A stretch of DNA of 21,739 nt from Hypsibius dujardini (lineage: Eukaryota; Tardigrada; Eutardigrada; Parachela; Hypsibiidae). Below are positions 1-10,714 of the stretch, in pieces (the first letter of the stretch is position 1; each line of letters starts with the position of its first letter). The notes beneath the pieces were generated by a model that was given only the letters and a program-made list of their open reading frames with translations, was not told the origin of the DNA and did no database searches. Location of the stretch: positions 1-21,739 of the forward strand of contig LRSR01005214.1 in the NCBI GenBank assembly GCA_001579985.1, in the 5' to 3' direction. The translations under genes and the position numbers were made by a program.

Positions 1-1
1 T

Positions 2-1700
2 AGCAAACGCGGACGGCTATCAGCTGGGGCATCCAAAACTGCTAAGGCGAAACGGACCATTTGCGACGATCGCTCGGGGTCCGAAGAGATGGAAATGAGC
101 AAGTCGGTCGGAAAAGGAGCGAAAAGTACCGTTGCGAAGAGAGCTGTTAATGGGAAGGTGAGCGGCACCGCCGACAGTGACCACGTTGGCTCCCCGGAAC
201 TGGAACTAACAACTGCCTCGAAGAAGCCGGCGACGACGAAGCGCGCACCGGTCGCAGCCATTGCCAACAGGAATTCCGACATGAAAGACGATGACGACGA
301 GGATATCGCTCTGCCGCCGCGAAAGCAACCCACTCGGAAGGTGACGGTTGCGACAGTTGACGGTGACTCTGACGAGGAGATGCCGCCGCCGATCGCTCCC
401 AAGACGAAACTAGCGTCTGCTTTGAGCAAACCCAAGCCGAACGTGGCCGACGGGAACGTCTCTATAGCTAAAGAAGCTCCTTCGCGAACTCCGAAGCGGG
501 TGTTGGGTGGGAGAACTTCTCGGGTGCCCGCTTCCGTTCTTGCGGGCGACGACCGAGCTAATCGAGAGCAGGCCGCCGAGGCGATAAAGAAGGTGGCGCC
601 CAATTCCGTCATAGGTGCGGACGATTTTGAGGGTGAGGACTCCGAGGCTGAGATGCCGCCGCCTAAGAAGAGCAAGCCGATGCCACCGCAGCGGGAGTTG
701 AAGGGCAGAGTGGGGCAACGGAGCGCTCCGGCGCGGGAACCGTCCACGGAGTCGTCCATTGCGGATCCTATTGAGGGTGACAGCGATCCGGAAGTGGTCA
801 TGGGAGAGTAAGTTAGCGCACAAAATTCCCATAATCGACCTTTTTTGTTTTAGGAGAAGTCTTCATTGAAATCAATTCTGAATTAGGTGGTTCATTATTT
901 TTTATTAGGAGTTATATTTTTTATACTTAAAAATGATTCCGATTTTAATTAAGTTTTGTTGAGTTCAAATTGAAATCAAATTCGAAATTTTATTGGAACG
1001 AGATTAGATCAGAGGCATGTTTCGATTGCCAGGATATAGAAATCCAGACAACTCAAATGAACTCCTGGCCTTGCCATTCAATTCTAAATTTTATTCTTTA
1101 AAAAAATATGTTTAGGGTTACAGTAAATATTATACAATGGATAATGGATACTAACTATAATATATCATATGTTTTTTTTTCCTAATAATATTCCTTTTTA
1201 GGCTCAATGAAATTATGAACCTTCTCAACAACGATCAGCCGTCGACTTTGAAGCCGCGGTCCCCCGTCAAGACGACCGAACCGATCACCGCGCCCAATGT
1301 GCCGGTCAAGTCTGAACCGATTCGCAGTCGCAGCGCCTCCGTCGAGATCATGGTGTCGAGCGGGCCGCGAAAGGCTGCCCCGGCGGTGGCGGCCTCCGTC
1401 TCCCGGGAGGAATCCTTGGAGCTGGAACCGCCGTCGACGACCACCGTTGAGAAATTGTGCTCAGTGACGGACAAGCCCGATCCGCAGATGCGCAGAGCTG
1501 TGAAACTGGAGGACTTTGGGTCCTCGGAGGAGGAGAATGCCGGTCTGCGAACGCGCAGCGGCCGTGCCAAGCTGGAGGAACTACCGCGGGGGATACACGT
1601 GTCCGTTAAGCGACGGCGTCGACGACGCATCAACGCCAGTCCGGAGGACTCTGACGACGATGAGGACAACGGGAGCGGCGAGTGGAACTTTAATCACTGA
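2..1700 (+). CDS. C-terminal part of a charged, disordered, probably nuclear protein (5' partial)
   Basis: The reading frame is already open at base 2, so the 5' part lies outside the window. Two exons are supported: 2-807 and 1202-1700. The donor is GTAAGT at 808 and the acceptor follows a T-rich tract ending at 1201. The phases join as GA|G and continue in frame to the TGA at 1698-1700. The roughly 434 visible residues are low-complexity, with many Lys/Arg, Ser, Pro and acidic runs and no globular domain I recognise. A motif recurs: acidic cluster, then Met or Ile, then Pro-Pro(-Pro), then basic residues (GDSDEEMPPP, GEDSEAEMPPP, a similar DDDDED..PP). Near the C terminus is a run of six arginines followed by an acidic stretch. 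This composition is known from tails of DNA- or chromatin-associated proteins, for example the topoisomerase II C-terminal tail, but that identity is only a guess. The splice model is well supported; the function is not. Confidence 0.75.
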
Positions 1701-3868
1701 TCACGAGAACGGACAGCGGCTTAGCGGCAAGTACTGCATGTGAAGGGGTTTTGGCTTTGATTTTACGGGCTTTTTTTGTCATTGGAGGTGAGAGCGTGTA
1801 AGAACTGCTGTCTTGATGGATTTTTTCGTGTCTTACTGGAGTGGCCTGATATTTTACTGGGTATTGCTACACACTTGGCACTTTAATTCTGCGTTGATTG
1901 TCGTCTTAGTCATTGGTTGTTCTTGCCGTTCCTGTAGGATCTTGTAGTTGGAGGTGTTTTCTGTTGTGCTTCCTTTTTTGAACGATTGGACGTTTAAATG
2001 AAGGCCCATTTAACAACAAAATATCAGTAAAAGTATTCAAAGTTCGGTTATGTGTGCCGTTAATCAAGGGGACGCTAATTTACTCATTGTACCACCTTCA
2101 ATTTTAGGTCAGTCAATCGCATGACTTAATTGTGTTAAAAGTATTAGTGCAACTTTGAAATCCCCGATTATTCTCGTCGATTTTGTTCCAAATTATTATT
2201 CCGTAAATTCAGTCCTTACAAAACTTACAAAACTTTTTCGTTCATTTCCAAAACTGCAATCTTTTCCGCAGTAATGCTGTGTGTATCGGAACGAAAGAGG
2301 TAAATTGACAATCTTGCACTTTGAAATGCATGTTAAGGCAAATAAGATTTGTCGACTAGTCTTCGGAGATCCCGGCTATGATAACTTGAATTCGGATTTA
2401 GTTTTTTTACTGCCAATTATATCCCGCATTCCATATCGCCTTTTTCCTTGTGTGGTCATGATTCCAGTTTTCAAAAAAGCAGTAAAGTTTCTTTTCTTCT
2501 TGGGGTGACGCCAATGGACTCCAAATTTAATTTGGAATGGGATAGTGTCAAAGCATCTTTTTTACAGTGCAAATGAAGGAAAGTGGAATCTTCCATTGTT
2601 TTCCCACCTCTGCAATATCACCAAAAATATCTGCCCGACTTTAACGATTAAATAAAGTTTTATTTTCATTACTACAGTAGCTCTAAATGGAAATTTTTTT
2701 TGAAGTGATTCTGAGTGAATGTGGCACTTGATTACAAGTAGAAATCCACGGCAATGACATACCATACAGTACAGTACTGTATTCGGACATATTAGCCTGA
2801 TAGGATGTTAACGGGGAGGAATCCAACCACGGGTGAAATCTGATTATAACTGGATGATTCACCTACACTACTCTTCATCACATCGCGCCGTGCATCACCG
2901 CGCGTTAGTGATTTTATAATTCTCTTCAAGGTCTGTTGGGTTGCGTACTTTCTGGTTCTGTTGTAAATGTAACGGTGAGGTTTTTCACTGCGAGAAAATG
3001 AGTTTCAGCTTTGCCAAGTTCGCGCCGGCAACTTTTGGTTTCCCATCCACCACGCCCATTTGTTTATATTCTCATTTTTTCGTTTTTTATTTTATCTATA
3101 TTTCTATCTGAATCTATTGTGTTTGTAGAGCGTAAATGGCCTGCTTGCAACCGTTTCTGCCACCTAGTGACACCATTTTCACCCTTAGATGACCGCTAAT
3201 ATGCCTATAGCCCATGTTAGTCTCCGTCCTCCCTGTTCGCGCCCTCGTTGAAGAAAGTAATCTGCAGACACAACTGTGCAGTTGCACATAACAGGCAGCC
3301 GAGATGGACATCCGCGGGAACTGCCGACACAGCCGTAAAATATTTCGGCAATTTTCAAATCGTCCGACCAAGTGTCGTGCTGCTCATTCGTCTTCACGCC
3401 TCATCAAAGCAACCTTTGCCGCAATAAAACGCAGTTTTTATTCCAGAATGATGAAATTTTCTCCGAAGTGTCCACCGACCATGCAACAAGCAACCGTCAA
3501 CACAGATTTCACTGAAAGTCTCCCGTGTCATGGCTTCACAAACAGACTGTACCGGGCCAGCATTGCCATGGCACACATCCCTTTACGGCAATTTTATGGG
3601 AACTTTCGTCTTAGCACCCAGTACCAGTCACACCCGAAATGCCTGCTACTGCTGCATGACCTGCCTGTTTTTCCGGAACTTTCGCCCCATCAACAAACGC
3701 AACACTACCGCACAACAAGCTCTCGCATGCGATAAGATGTGCCTGAATGGGTTGATATCTTCTTCGTACCCTCGTTCGCGCTGTAAAGTAATGTCGTAAT
3801 AACAGACAGACAAGAGAGTACCTTCAGTTCGCTCGCTCGACTAGTGTCATCATCTCACTAATCCGAAC
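1701..3868. other. Intergenic stretch with no recognised gene
   Basis: Bases 1701-2800 are AT-rich with poly-T runs and probably start with the 3' UTR of the preceding gene. The first AATAAA lies far away, at about 2651. There are short palindromes, such as the one around 2518-2536 and TACAGTACTGTA near 2769. From about 3200 to 3800 the base composition is more balanced and several ORFs overlap in different frames; the longest is 143 codons at 3304-3735. None resembles a known family, and no consistent exon chain was found. I treat the stretch as noncoding, or as an unidentified lineage-specific gene or transcript. Confidence 0.5.
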
Positions 3869-3870
3869 TA

Positions 3871-4773
3871 CAGGGTCCACCACGATTATTTACTCAACTT
3901 TCAGGGGTTCCGGTTGAAACCGCGTTTACCGGTTTCAATGTTCTTAATTAACAGCAATGTACTGGATAGAGTTCAGGTTAAGTTGCAAACCAACAGATTA
4001 TGACAAGTTTTGATTGGGAGCTTCTTGGGTTCGGCAAATGAAAAACGTCATTTTTGACTATTGTGTAGATTGATTGTTGATTGAATTGACAGGACGTTTT
4101 GCTGTTTCACAAGCCGAGAACTCAAAGCCAACCCACCGAAGCAAGCAAAAGTAGTGTATAAGTAGAAATAAGAGCTTGCTTTTTTTGGTCAGTGCCGGAA
4201 ATGAACGGGAGGGTCGTCGCATCTAAATATTTTTTTAAAAACCGATGATTCTGTGAAGCTGCTAAGACACGTAGTTTAGTAGAGTTCTATGATGTGTAAA
4301 AAGATGTATTAAGTAATTTTTTGTGAATGTAACCGATAAATATATATCCTTGAAAAGAACGGCCAGATTCTGGCCGAACTCGGCGGGCTCAAAACTGTTA
4401 AATTTTCCAAACAAGCGCTGAGGCTATCAATTTTGATTGCACATTTTAAAGCTCAAATTTGTATCATCTAAAATCTGTATTTCGGCTCGCCCTCCACTAA
4501 GTCAATAAATCGGCTCATTCACGGGTTTCTCTTTTATGGCAGGTGCTTGATTATTTGATTTTCTGTACTATATCCCAGAATACTATAGCACTTCTGGAAA
4601 TCAAACAATCAAGAACCTGCCATCAAGAAGAAACCCATGAGTGAGCCGATCTATGGACCAAGTGGCGGGTGAGCCGAAATACAGATCTGCTTTTGAGATA
4701 AGTTAGGGGTTTTTAGAAACGGTGAAATATTGAGACCCGTGCAAAGTTGAGTAAATGTTCGTGGTGCACCCTG
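3871..4773. mobile_element. Non-autonomous Tc1/mariner-like element (MITE) with TA target duplication
   Basis: The left end begins CAGGGTCCACCACGA and the right end is its near-perfect inverse (TCGTGGTGCACCCTG). The inverted ends continue through the shared segment TTTACTCAACTTT (left 3889-3901, right about 4743-4755), with looser similarity for a further 30 or so bases. The element is flanked on both sides by the dinucleotide TA (3869-3870 and 4774-4775), as expected for Tc1/mariner insertion. The 903-bp body has no transposase-like ORF, so it would depend on a transposase supplied elsewhere. The superfamily is inferred from the TA duplication and the CAGGGT terminus. Confidence 0.8.
4473..4686. 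repeat. Long imperfect inverted repeat (hairpin) inside the mariner-like element
   Basis: The left arm (4473 to about 4562) starts ATCTGTATTTCGGCTC and the right arm (about 4597-4686) ends in its exact inverse. Further matching blocks include ATCGGCTCA, GGGTTTCT, ATGGCAGGT and CTTGATT. The arms are about 85-90 bases with scattered mismatches and small indels, around a loop of about 35 bases. It lies off-centre, near the right end of the host element. It may be a second nested MITE or an internal part of the mariner-like element. No clear target duplication flanks it. Confidence 0.85.
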
Positions 4774-4775
4774 TA

Positions 4776-5648
4776 CATAAATAGGGAAGTGTCCCTGCCA
4801 GCCCTGTGAATGATGTGCGGCGATTACTGATCGTGTTTACCTGTTAAGATTCCATGAACTGTAGGGTACCGTACCGATCATAGAGCGCTTAAATTGCACA
4901 ATGCGCTCGTATCCATGTGATAGGAGTATGAACGATAGCACCTAGCCCTGATGTGTTGGTGTTTCAGTCGGTGTCTGAGTGTTGATCTACCAAGTATTTC
5001 TGCTCGAAATCTGCTGGCGATTGCGGGAAAAGTACAAAAGACTTGTAGCGCTTTGATCAATCAAGCACCCTGGCTGAGATTGCGCGCTGCACACTATACA
5101 TTCTTTGTGATAGGATGTAGCTTGCTGCCTGGACAGATAGAGACCCTGAGATCTTGACTTTCCCCTTTGTGCCTTGATGTTTGGGTTGATTTTTTTCCCG
5201 CAGAAATATTGTCTGGCACCTTTTTTTGTAACTCGTCCAAAAGGTGGAATCTTGTAGCTGCGCTGCACTGGGTATGAAATTATGCTACGTGATACCCTAC
5301 ACATGGGTTTAGAATCTTGTTATGTGTAAACTGGACGTGCCCTAATTTACGATGCGATTTATCGAATGTTGATTGTTGCAAGGCGCCGACAAAGTGAATC
5401 GTTTCACTGTGCATCAATTTTGATTTGGGGCATTCTTTGTGTTCGGATATTTTAACTGGAGTCGGTCACTTGTACAGTGGACGTTCGGTCAAACCTTTTC
5501 GATCTTTTCTCTAGGAGTGTACGTCTCAAAATTGATCCTTATCTGCTGGTTTCCACATTTTCGTTACGGTTCTGGCATTTCGGGCTGACGTGACTGACAC
5601 ACGGACATTATGAAGCCAACGACATCTCTCGCGCCTGTTGTTACAACC
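4776..5648. other. Intergenic region upstream of the SLC26 gene
   Basis: No coding exon or RNA gene was recognised here. The short ORFs on both strands are uncharacteristic and overlap each other. The 3' portion should hold the promoter and 5' UTR of the transporter, but I see no TATA box close to the proposed start codon. Confidence 0.5.
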
Positions 5649-8600
5649 ATGAAGAACGGTGATTTGGGAGTGAAAGGTACTAGTACTAGTATGCTCATAT
5701 ATATTGTAGGCCTTGGCTAACAAATCCACAGACCTGGTAGATGAACAGCAGGCAGGCAGGCATACAGACGACCGTACGAACAAACACACAGACACGCAGA
5801 AACACAGAAACACAGACAGACACACATACAAGCATATAGACAGTCAAACAGACAGGCAGATATACAGACAGGCAGAAAAAAAGGCAGCCATGTAGACAGA
5901 CAGACAGGCAAACAGATAGACAGACAAACAGACAAACAGACAGACAGATAGACAGTCGGACATGAAAAAAATAGATTCAATGTGGGACATGCTTTTTTAT
6001 CATCGCCTTTCTTCTTTAGATCAGAGAGACAGCAATCATGATACAGCTGAACATGACATCCTTGATGATTCAGACGGAGGTTCCGGAAGCGTATTCTGCT
6101 TCGGATCCCCCGATCTGGCTCTTCCCGAAGAGCTAGAACAATTCCGCGCCAATTCAAAGTTTGTCTGATTTTGGCATAAACACCGTAATCACCCATGTTT
6201 TACGTAAGATCATATGACGGAACGTGTTTGCTACTTTCGTAGACGCTTTGCCAGACGGCGAATCTACGGATTCAACCAAACTCCCCTCGAATTCCTTCTC
6301 TCCTTTTTCCCGCTTTTTCCCATGCTTCGCGGCTACCGATGGAGATGGCTCGCCAACGACTTCTTCAGTGGTATCATCGTCTCCATGATTCATTTGCCTC
6401 AAGGTAAATCATAAGTCCCAACCCCTGAAAGTCACTTCTGCATGTGGAGCGTTTTTCTCACATTTAGCAATGGCGGGTGCGATGACTGCCGTAATGAAAC
6501 CGCAGCACGGCCTCTTCATGACCATGATTCCCGCCCTGATGTACGCCATCTTCGGGACGTCTCCGCAAAACTCGGTCGGTGGGATGCCCATCACCGCGGC
6601 CCTTGCTGGTGTCAGTATGGCACGGATCCGCGAGGAATACCATCCTGATAATTTCACCATGTCGCCGAACGAAATGCTAGAGCTTCACTTTGGCATTGCC
6701 GGAGTCGTAGCGTTCGTGGCCGGAATCATTCAGGTATCCCACATGCTACGTATAACAGGCTCTGCATGCATTTGTGGCGGTACGAGATAAAAGAATTTTT
6801 TATTTAATTGAATTTTTTCATCTTATACAGATAAGCATGGGGATTTTCAAGTTGGGCTTCCTGTCGAAATTGGTGTCGAGCAACGTGTTGGATCCGTTTT
6901 CGGTGGCGTGCTGTTTGCAAGCCATCTGCGGGCAGCTCCCGGTCATGTTTGGAATCAAGCTCTACCCTTACTGCGGCCTGTACAAACATCCCTGGGCAAG
7001 TTAATGCACATATCCTTTGTATTACTAGTGTGTAAAAAGCGGCAAAACCTTGCAAGTTTTTGCTGTCTGTATAACGTACTACACGGTACACATGCACATA
7101 CCGTACAGTATATGCAGGACAATACTAATACCAATAGGTGCAATACCAATCCATCTTCATAAATGTACCATCTTCGTAGTCAATATTAATTCGATACAAT
7201 ACTATTATTCAATCCATCTTCACACTCTCTAATTGTTAGGAAATATGTATCAGTTTCGTAGCTCATTGCTTTTCCAGTTGTTTCACTTTGAGAGCTTCTA
7301 GGGAACATGACGTCATGGAACTTTTGCTCTTGTAACATAGGTAGGATATGTCCAAAATATTTTTATTCGAATTCTAAATAAAATATAATAAATATTCGAA
7401 TATTCTAATATAATATTTGAATTCTATTATAATGTTATTATAATAGCCCAAAACCCATCGAACGCGTAGAGAGCGCGGATTGAGTAATGGGTAGTAAGAG
7501 GTTGTAATAGAACGCCTGGTTTCGGTGAATATTGATAGACAGTAGACACCGACATCACCCTGCAGTTATGGATTAAAATAACTCCAAAAAAATTATTTCT
7601 TTTCCCCGTACTGCTTCAGGTTTTTTTTGTCGATACAACTTAAGTTGATTTAATATTCGGATTGCGAGCAACGCAAAATTTAAAGTCGAAATACTTTCCA
7701 GTTCTTGGCTTGTTTCTACCATAAAATTCCACTTAAATGGGCGGATATTATGAGAAGGTTAATTGTTCACATGGGAGATGAATGGTTATTCACGCCATCA
7801 AAGGTTACAAACACATTGTATAGGTTCCCAGAGTATTTGAGTCCAAAAGCGGTGATTGCGATGGAAACGGGCTTCATATTTCCAATTTTGCTTCTCGTAG
7901 ACAGTTAGTGGTCAATATGATGGCGAGCCTGCACACCGTCAACGGAGCTGACACGGTTATCTCCGCCGTGGCCGCGTCCGTCATTCTCGTCTTTCGCGAA
8001 TTCGGCCAACCCTATCTGTATCGGAAAATTAAGCTCGTTGTGCCCATTGAATTTTTGGTGATGATTGCCGGGACCTGGATCTGTTTTGCCTTTGATCTCC
8101 AGACGCAGTACGGTGTCCGCGTAATGGGGACCATTCCAGACAGGTACAAATGTACACGTACTTCAATTAATCTGTTTGGATAGAATTTAATTCTAAATTA
8201 AAAATCGTCACGATGTGTGTTCAATTAAGATAGCGTTAAAGGATAAATTAAAAATTTTATAGCTTGCCCTACCCAAAAGTCCCCTCAATGGAGTACGTGC
8301 CCCATGTCCTCCTGGAAGGCTTCATCAGTGCCGTGGTTTCCTTCACCATCACACTCAGCTCGGCGAAAATTTTGGCCCGACAGAATGCGGACGTCATTTC
8401 ACCCAGCCAGGAGCTGATTGCGGTCGGCTCGTCGAATCTCTTTGGGTCCTTCTTCTCCTGCTTTGTCTCGGCTGCGCCAATTGGGCGTTCCATCATCAAC
8501 CAGTCGATGGGCAGCAAAAGTCAACTGTCTTCCCTGTTCGGATGTCTCTTTATGGTTACTTTGTTCCTCACTTGTGGTCAGGCCCTCAAATACTTACCCG

Positions 8601-8738
8601 TGGTAAGCTCCAAACGGTACACGGTACTTAGCTTGGTGAATGTCCGTACGTCTGCTCATCAGTGATGTCTGTCTGTCTGTCTGCGTCTCTGTTTGTGTGT
8701 CTTTCTGTGTGCTTGTGTGCCTGCCGGTTTGTATCAGT

Positions 8739-8788
<50 letters not shown>

Positions 8789-10714
8789 ATTTGTCTGTCT
8801 ATCTGTCTGTCTGTCTGTATCAGTCAGTCTGTCTGCCTGTCTGCATCTCTGCCCGATTTCCTGCCTGATTTCCTGCCTGTCTTCAATTAATATGTCCTTT
8901 CGAATTTCAGTGTATAATTTCAACAAACATTGTGGTGACGTTGATCATGACATTGAAAATTTTTGCCGATCTGCCGAATTTATGGAGAGCTAGCAAACTC
9001 GATGCGGTGAGTGCCGGGGCACATCCTCGTTAAATACTATTCAGCGCAGACATACATTATCCGAAATATCACATCTTTCTTTCCATTTATCTTTGGTAGA
9101 TGATTTGGATTTCCACATTCCTCAGCTGTATCTTCCTGGACGTCCGCATCGGATTGATTACCGGTGTAATGCTGTCCTTATTCTCCATCATTTATCGTAG
9201 CCAACGGTAATTAAAATTCAAACGCAGGCGGGCACACTTTTGTTGGATTAAAATAAATATCCCTACAGCAGACCATTTTTGATTATCAATTATTTTACAG
9301 GCCAAAAATAAGAGTTCTTGGAAGGATTAAGGATTCGCAAGGCTATGTTCCCTTGAAGTACTACAAAGAGGTCGGCACTCACATTTTTCTCATCGCTGTT
9401 GATGCATTCTTGATTACTTTCTCTCCGTAATTCTTTATACAGTCCCTTGTTTGTTGATTGTTTATAGGCCGCAGAAGTTGCTGGAATCAAAATCCTCCAG
9501 ATCCAGAGTGCTCTGCACTACGGCAACGCGGAATACCTCGTGAAACACGCTAAATATCTAACGTTCCTCCGTAACACGGCGCCCACCTTTCAGCTGGACA
9601 GCGTCCTTGCTATTCCGCCAACACAAAATTCCGACCAACAAGGCTCTTCCAGACGACGCAGCTCGCTCCCTGTCAAACTTTACAAAGCCGCTCCACCTCA
9701 TCGTCCTCTAACTTTCAAGCCGGTACACCACATAATAAATATTTAATAATAGAATAACTATAATAAATGTATTACATTCGTTTAATAATTATATCTAACA
9801 ATACATTTAAATATGGTTATAATATTAATAATTGTTAATATATAAATTACCAATTATTACTATTACTATTATAATAATTTTTAAACGTATTACACTCACT
9901 TATACCTCTAACGAACTAATATGGTAAACAATTATCCTAAATATAATAGATTATTTATGAATCATATTATTAATGTACTGAAGTGGGCTTATTGTCAAAT
10001 CATTTTGTAAATTAATAAATTTGTAATTTAATTAATTTGTAAATTAAATTTGTAAATTTTAAAGTAATAAATTTAAATTTATTTACTCTGTCTTTTCCAG
10101 AATGATTTAACTACGGTCAAAGTCCAGCAGAGCCTGCGACGGATCGAGGAATCCAACAGCGATCTCTACGCCGATATGGAGATGCCGAAGCTCGACGGAG
10201 CGGGAAAGTTCGGGGATACAACCGTTCAAATAACCACTCCGACAGAGAGCGTGGTCTATGGTGTCGTACTGGACTTAAGTATGACCACATTTATCGATTC
10301 GGTTGGACTGCGAGCACTGGAACAGCTGGCCGACGACTTGGACAAAGTTCACGTGGGACTGTTTTTGGTTCAGAACAAAGGTGCGAGAAGGGTTATTTAA
10401 ATCTGGAACGTCTGAGTGATTAATGGCTTTGTTAATGCTTTGCATGTTCGTTTGTAGGATCGATAATACAGCATATAAAGAAAAGGGAAATTCTGAAAGT
10501 GATTTCGGAAAAGAGTATATTTCTCTGTTTGGAAGACGCGGTCTTCGAAGCGGTCCGCCGAGGAACACATGTGCTCACACCATCAGGCAGACCTCGACGA
10601 CTCAGTCAGGATACCGATTCACGATACTGGCCGACGGATATGGTGCGAGTGGAAGGCTTACCGGCCACCAATCAGCGGACTAGTGTCCATTCAATGGGTG
10701 GTCAATTTCAATAG
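5649..10714 (+). CDS. SLC26/SulP family anion transporter, 13 exons, 800 aa
   Basis: Exons: 5649-5676, 6020-6158, 6243-6403, 6468-6733, 6831-6995, 7905-8143, 8263-8602, 8911-9006, 9100-9206, 9301-9370, 9468-9722, 10101-10380, 10458-10714 (TAG). All phases match and the sum is 2403 nt. SLC26 proteins exchange or conduct anions such as chloride, bicarbonate, sulfate, oxalate or iodide across membranes. Family signatures are: HLPQAMAGAM after TM1 (about residue 107), HGLFMTMIP and FGTSPQNSVGG (TM3 region), QYGVRVMGTIP, SQELIAVGSSNLFGSFF followed by GRSIINQSMGSKSQ (TM10 region, about 382-420), and DLPNLWRASKLDAMIWISTF. The transmembrane domain spans about residues 75-510. A cytoplasmic STAS domain follows (about 515-760), with FIDSVGLRAL near residue 687 and a charged, Ser-rich insertion (about 565-670). 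The C terminus (GGQFQ) has no evident PDZ ligand. The first two exons are inferred from phase, splice sites and an ACAACCATGA start context; everything from 6243 on is secure. Length is normal for the family. The isoform and substrate cannot be assigned. Confidence 0.92.
5745..5960. repeat. Imperfect (CAGA)n / CAGACAGG microsatellite in SLC26 intron 1
   Basis: Dense variants of CAGA, CAGG and ACACAGA units run through this segment on the + strand. It lies in the proposed intron 5677-6019, or in the 5' UTR if the first exon is wrong. ORFs reading through it on either strand (Cys/Leu/Ser/Val repeats on the minus strand) are products of the repeat, not genes. Confidence 0.9.
6996..7904 (+). other. 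GC-AG intron (SLC26 intron 5)
   Basis: Exon 5 ends ...CATCCCTGG followed by GCAAGT, and exon 6 begins TTAGTGGTC after CAG. Both boundaries are phase 0. Splicing here yields YCGLYKHPW|LVVNMM, which keeps the family spacing between the conserved Tyr-x-Gly and a conserved Asn without a gap. The nearest GT (7000) gives phase 1 and does not fit either available acceptor (7900 or 7904). The 909-base intron is AT-rich with palindromic AT segments (7360-7445) and no recognisable gene. Confidence 0.8.
8664..8880. repeat. (CTGT/CTGC)n microsatellite in SLC26 intron 7
   Basis: A run of CTGT, then about 12 almost pure CTGC units (about 8739-8787), then mixed CTGT/CTGC units. It lies wholly within the intron 8603-8910. 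On the + strand it is the reverse complement of the CAGA-type repeat in intron 1. ORFs here are repeat artefacts. Confidence 0.92.

Noticed and set aside
410-832. 140-codon minus-strand ORF opposite the first exon
   Set aside because: It is the shadow of a repetitive, GC-rich coding exon whose + strand frame splices correctly into the next exon.
4361-4375. Short near-palindrome GGCCAGATTCTGGCC as a regulatory site
   Set aside because: It lies inside the mariner-like element with no gene nearby; short palindromes like this are expected by chance.
5526-6196. Overlapping minus-strand ORFs rich in Cys, Leu, Val and Ser near the SLC26 start
   Set aside because: They are translations of the CAGA/CTGT microsatellite; no domain and no splice support.
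7000-7001. GT at 7000 as the donor of SLC26 intron 5
   Set aside because: It leaves phase 1, whereas the available acceptors give phase 0 (7904) or need phase 2 (7900).
7705-7908. 67-codon ORF just before SLC26 exon 6 as a possible extra exon
   Set aside because: No SLC26 similarity, and splicing from 6995 straight to 7905 already gives ungapped family alignment and correct phase.
8594-8993. Cys/Leu/Pro- or Arg/Gln-repeat ORFs on both strands
   Set aside because: Artefacts of the CTGC/CTGT repeat in SLC26 intron 7. The true exon 8 (8911-9006) is read in another frame that matches the family.
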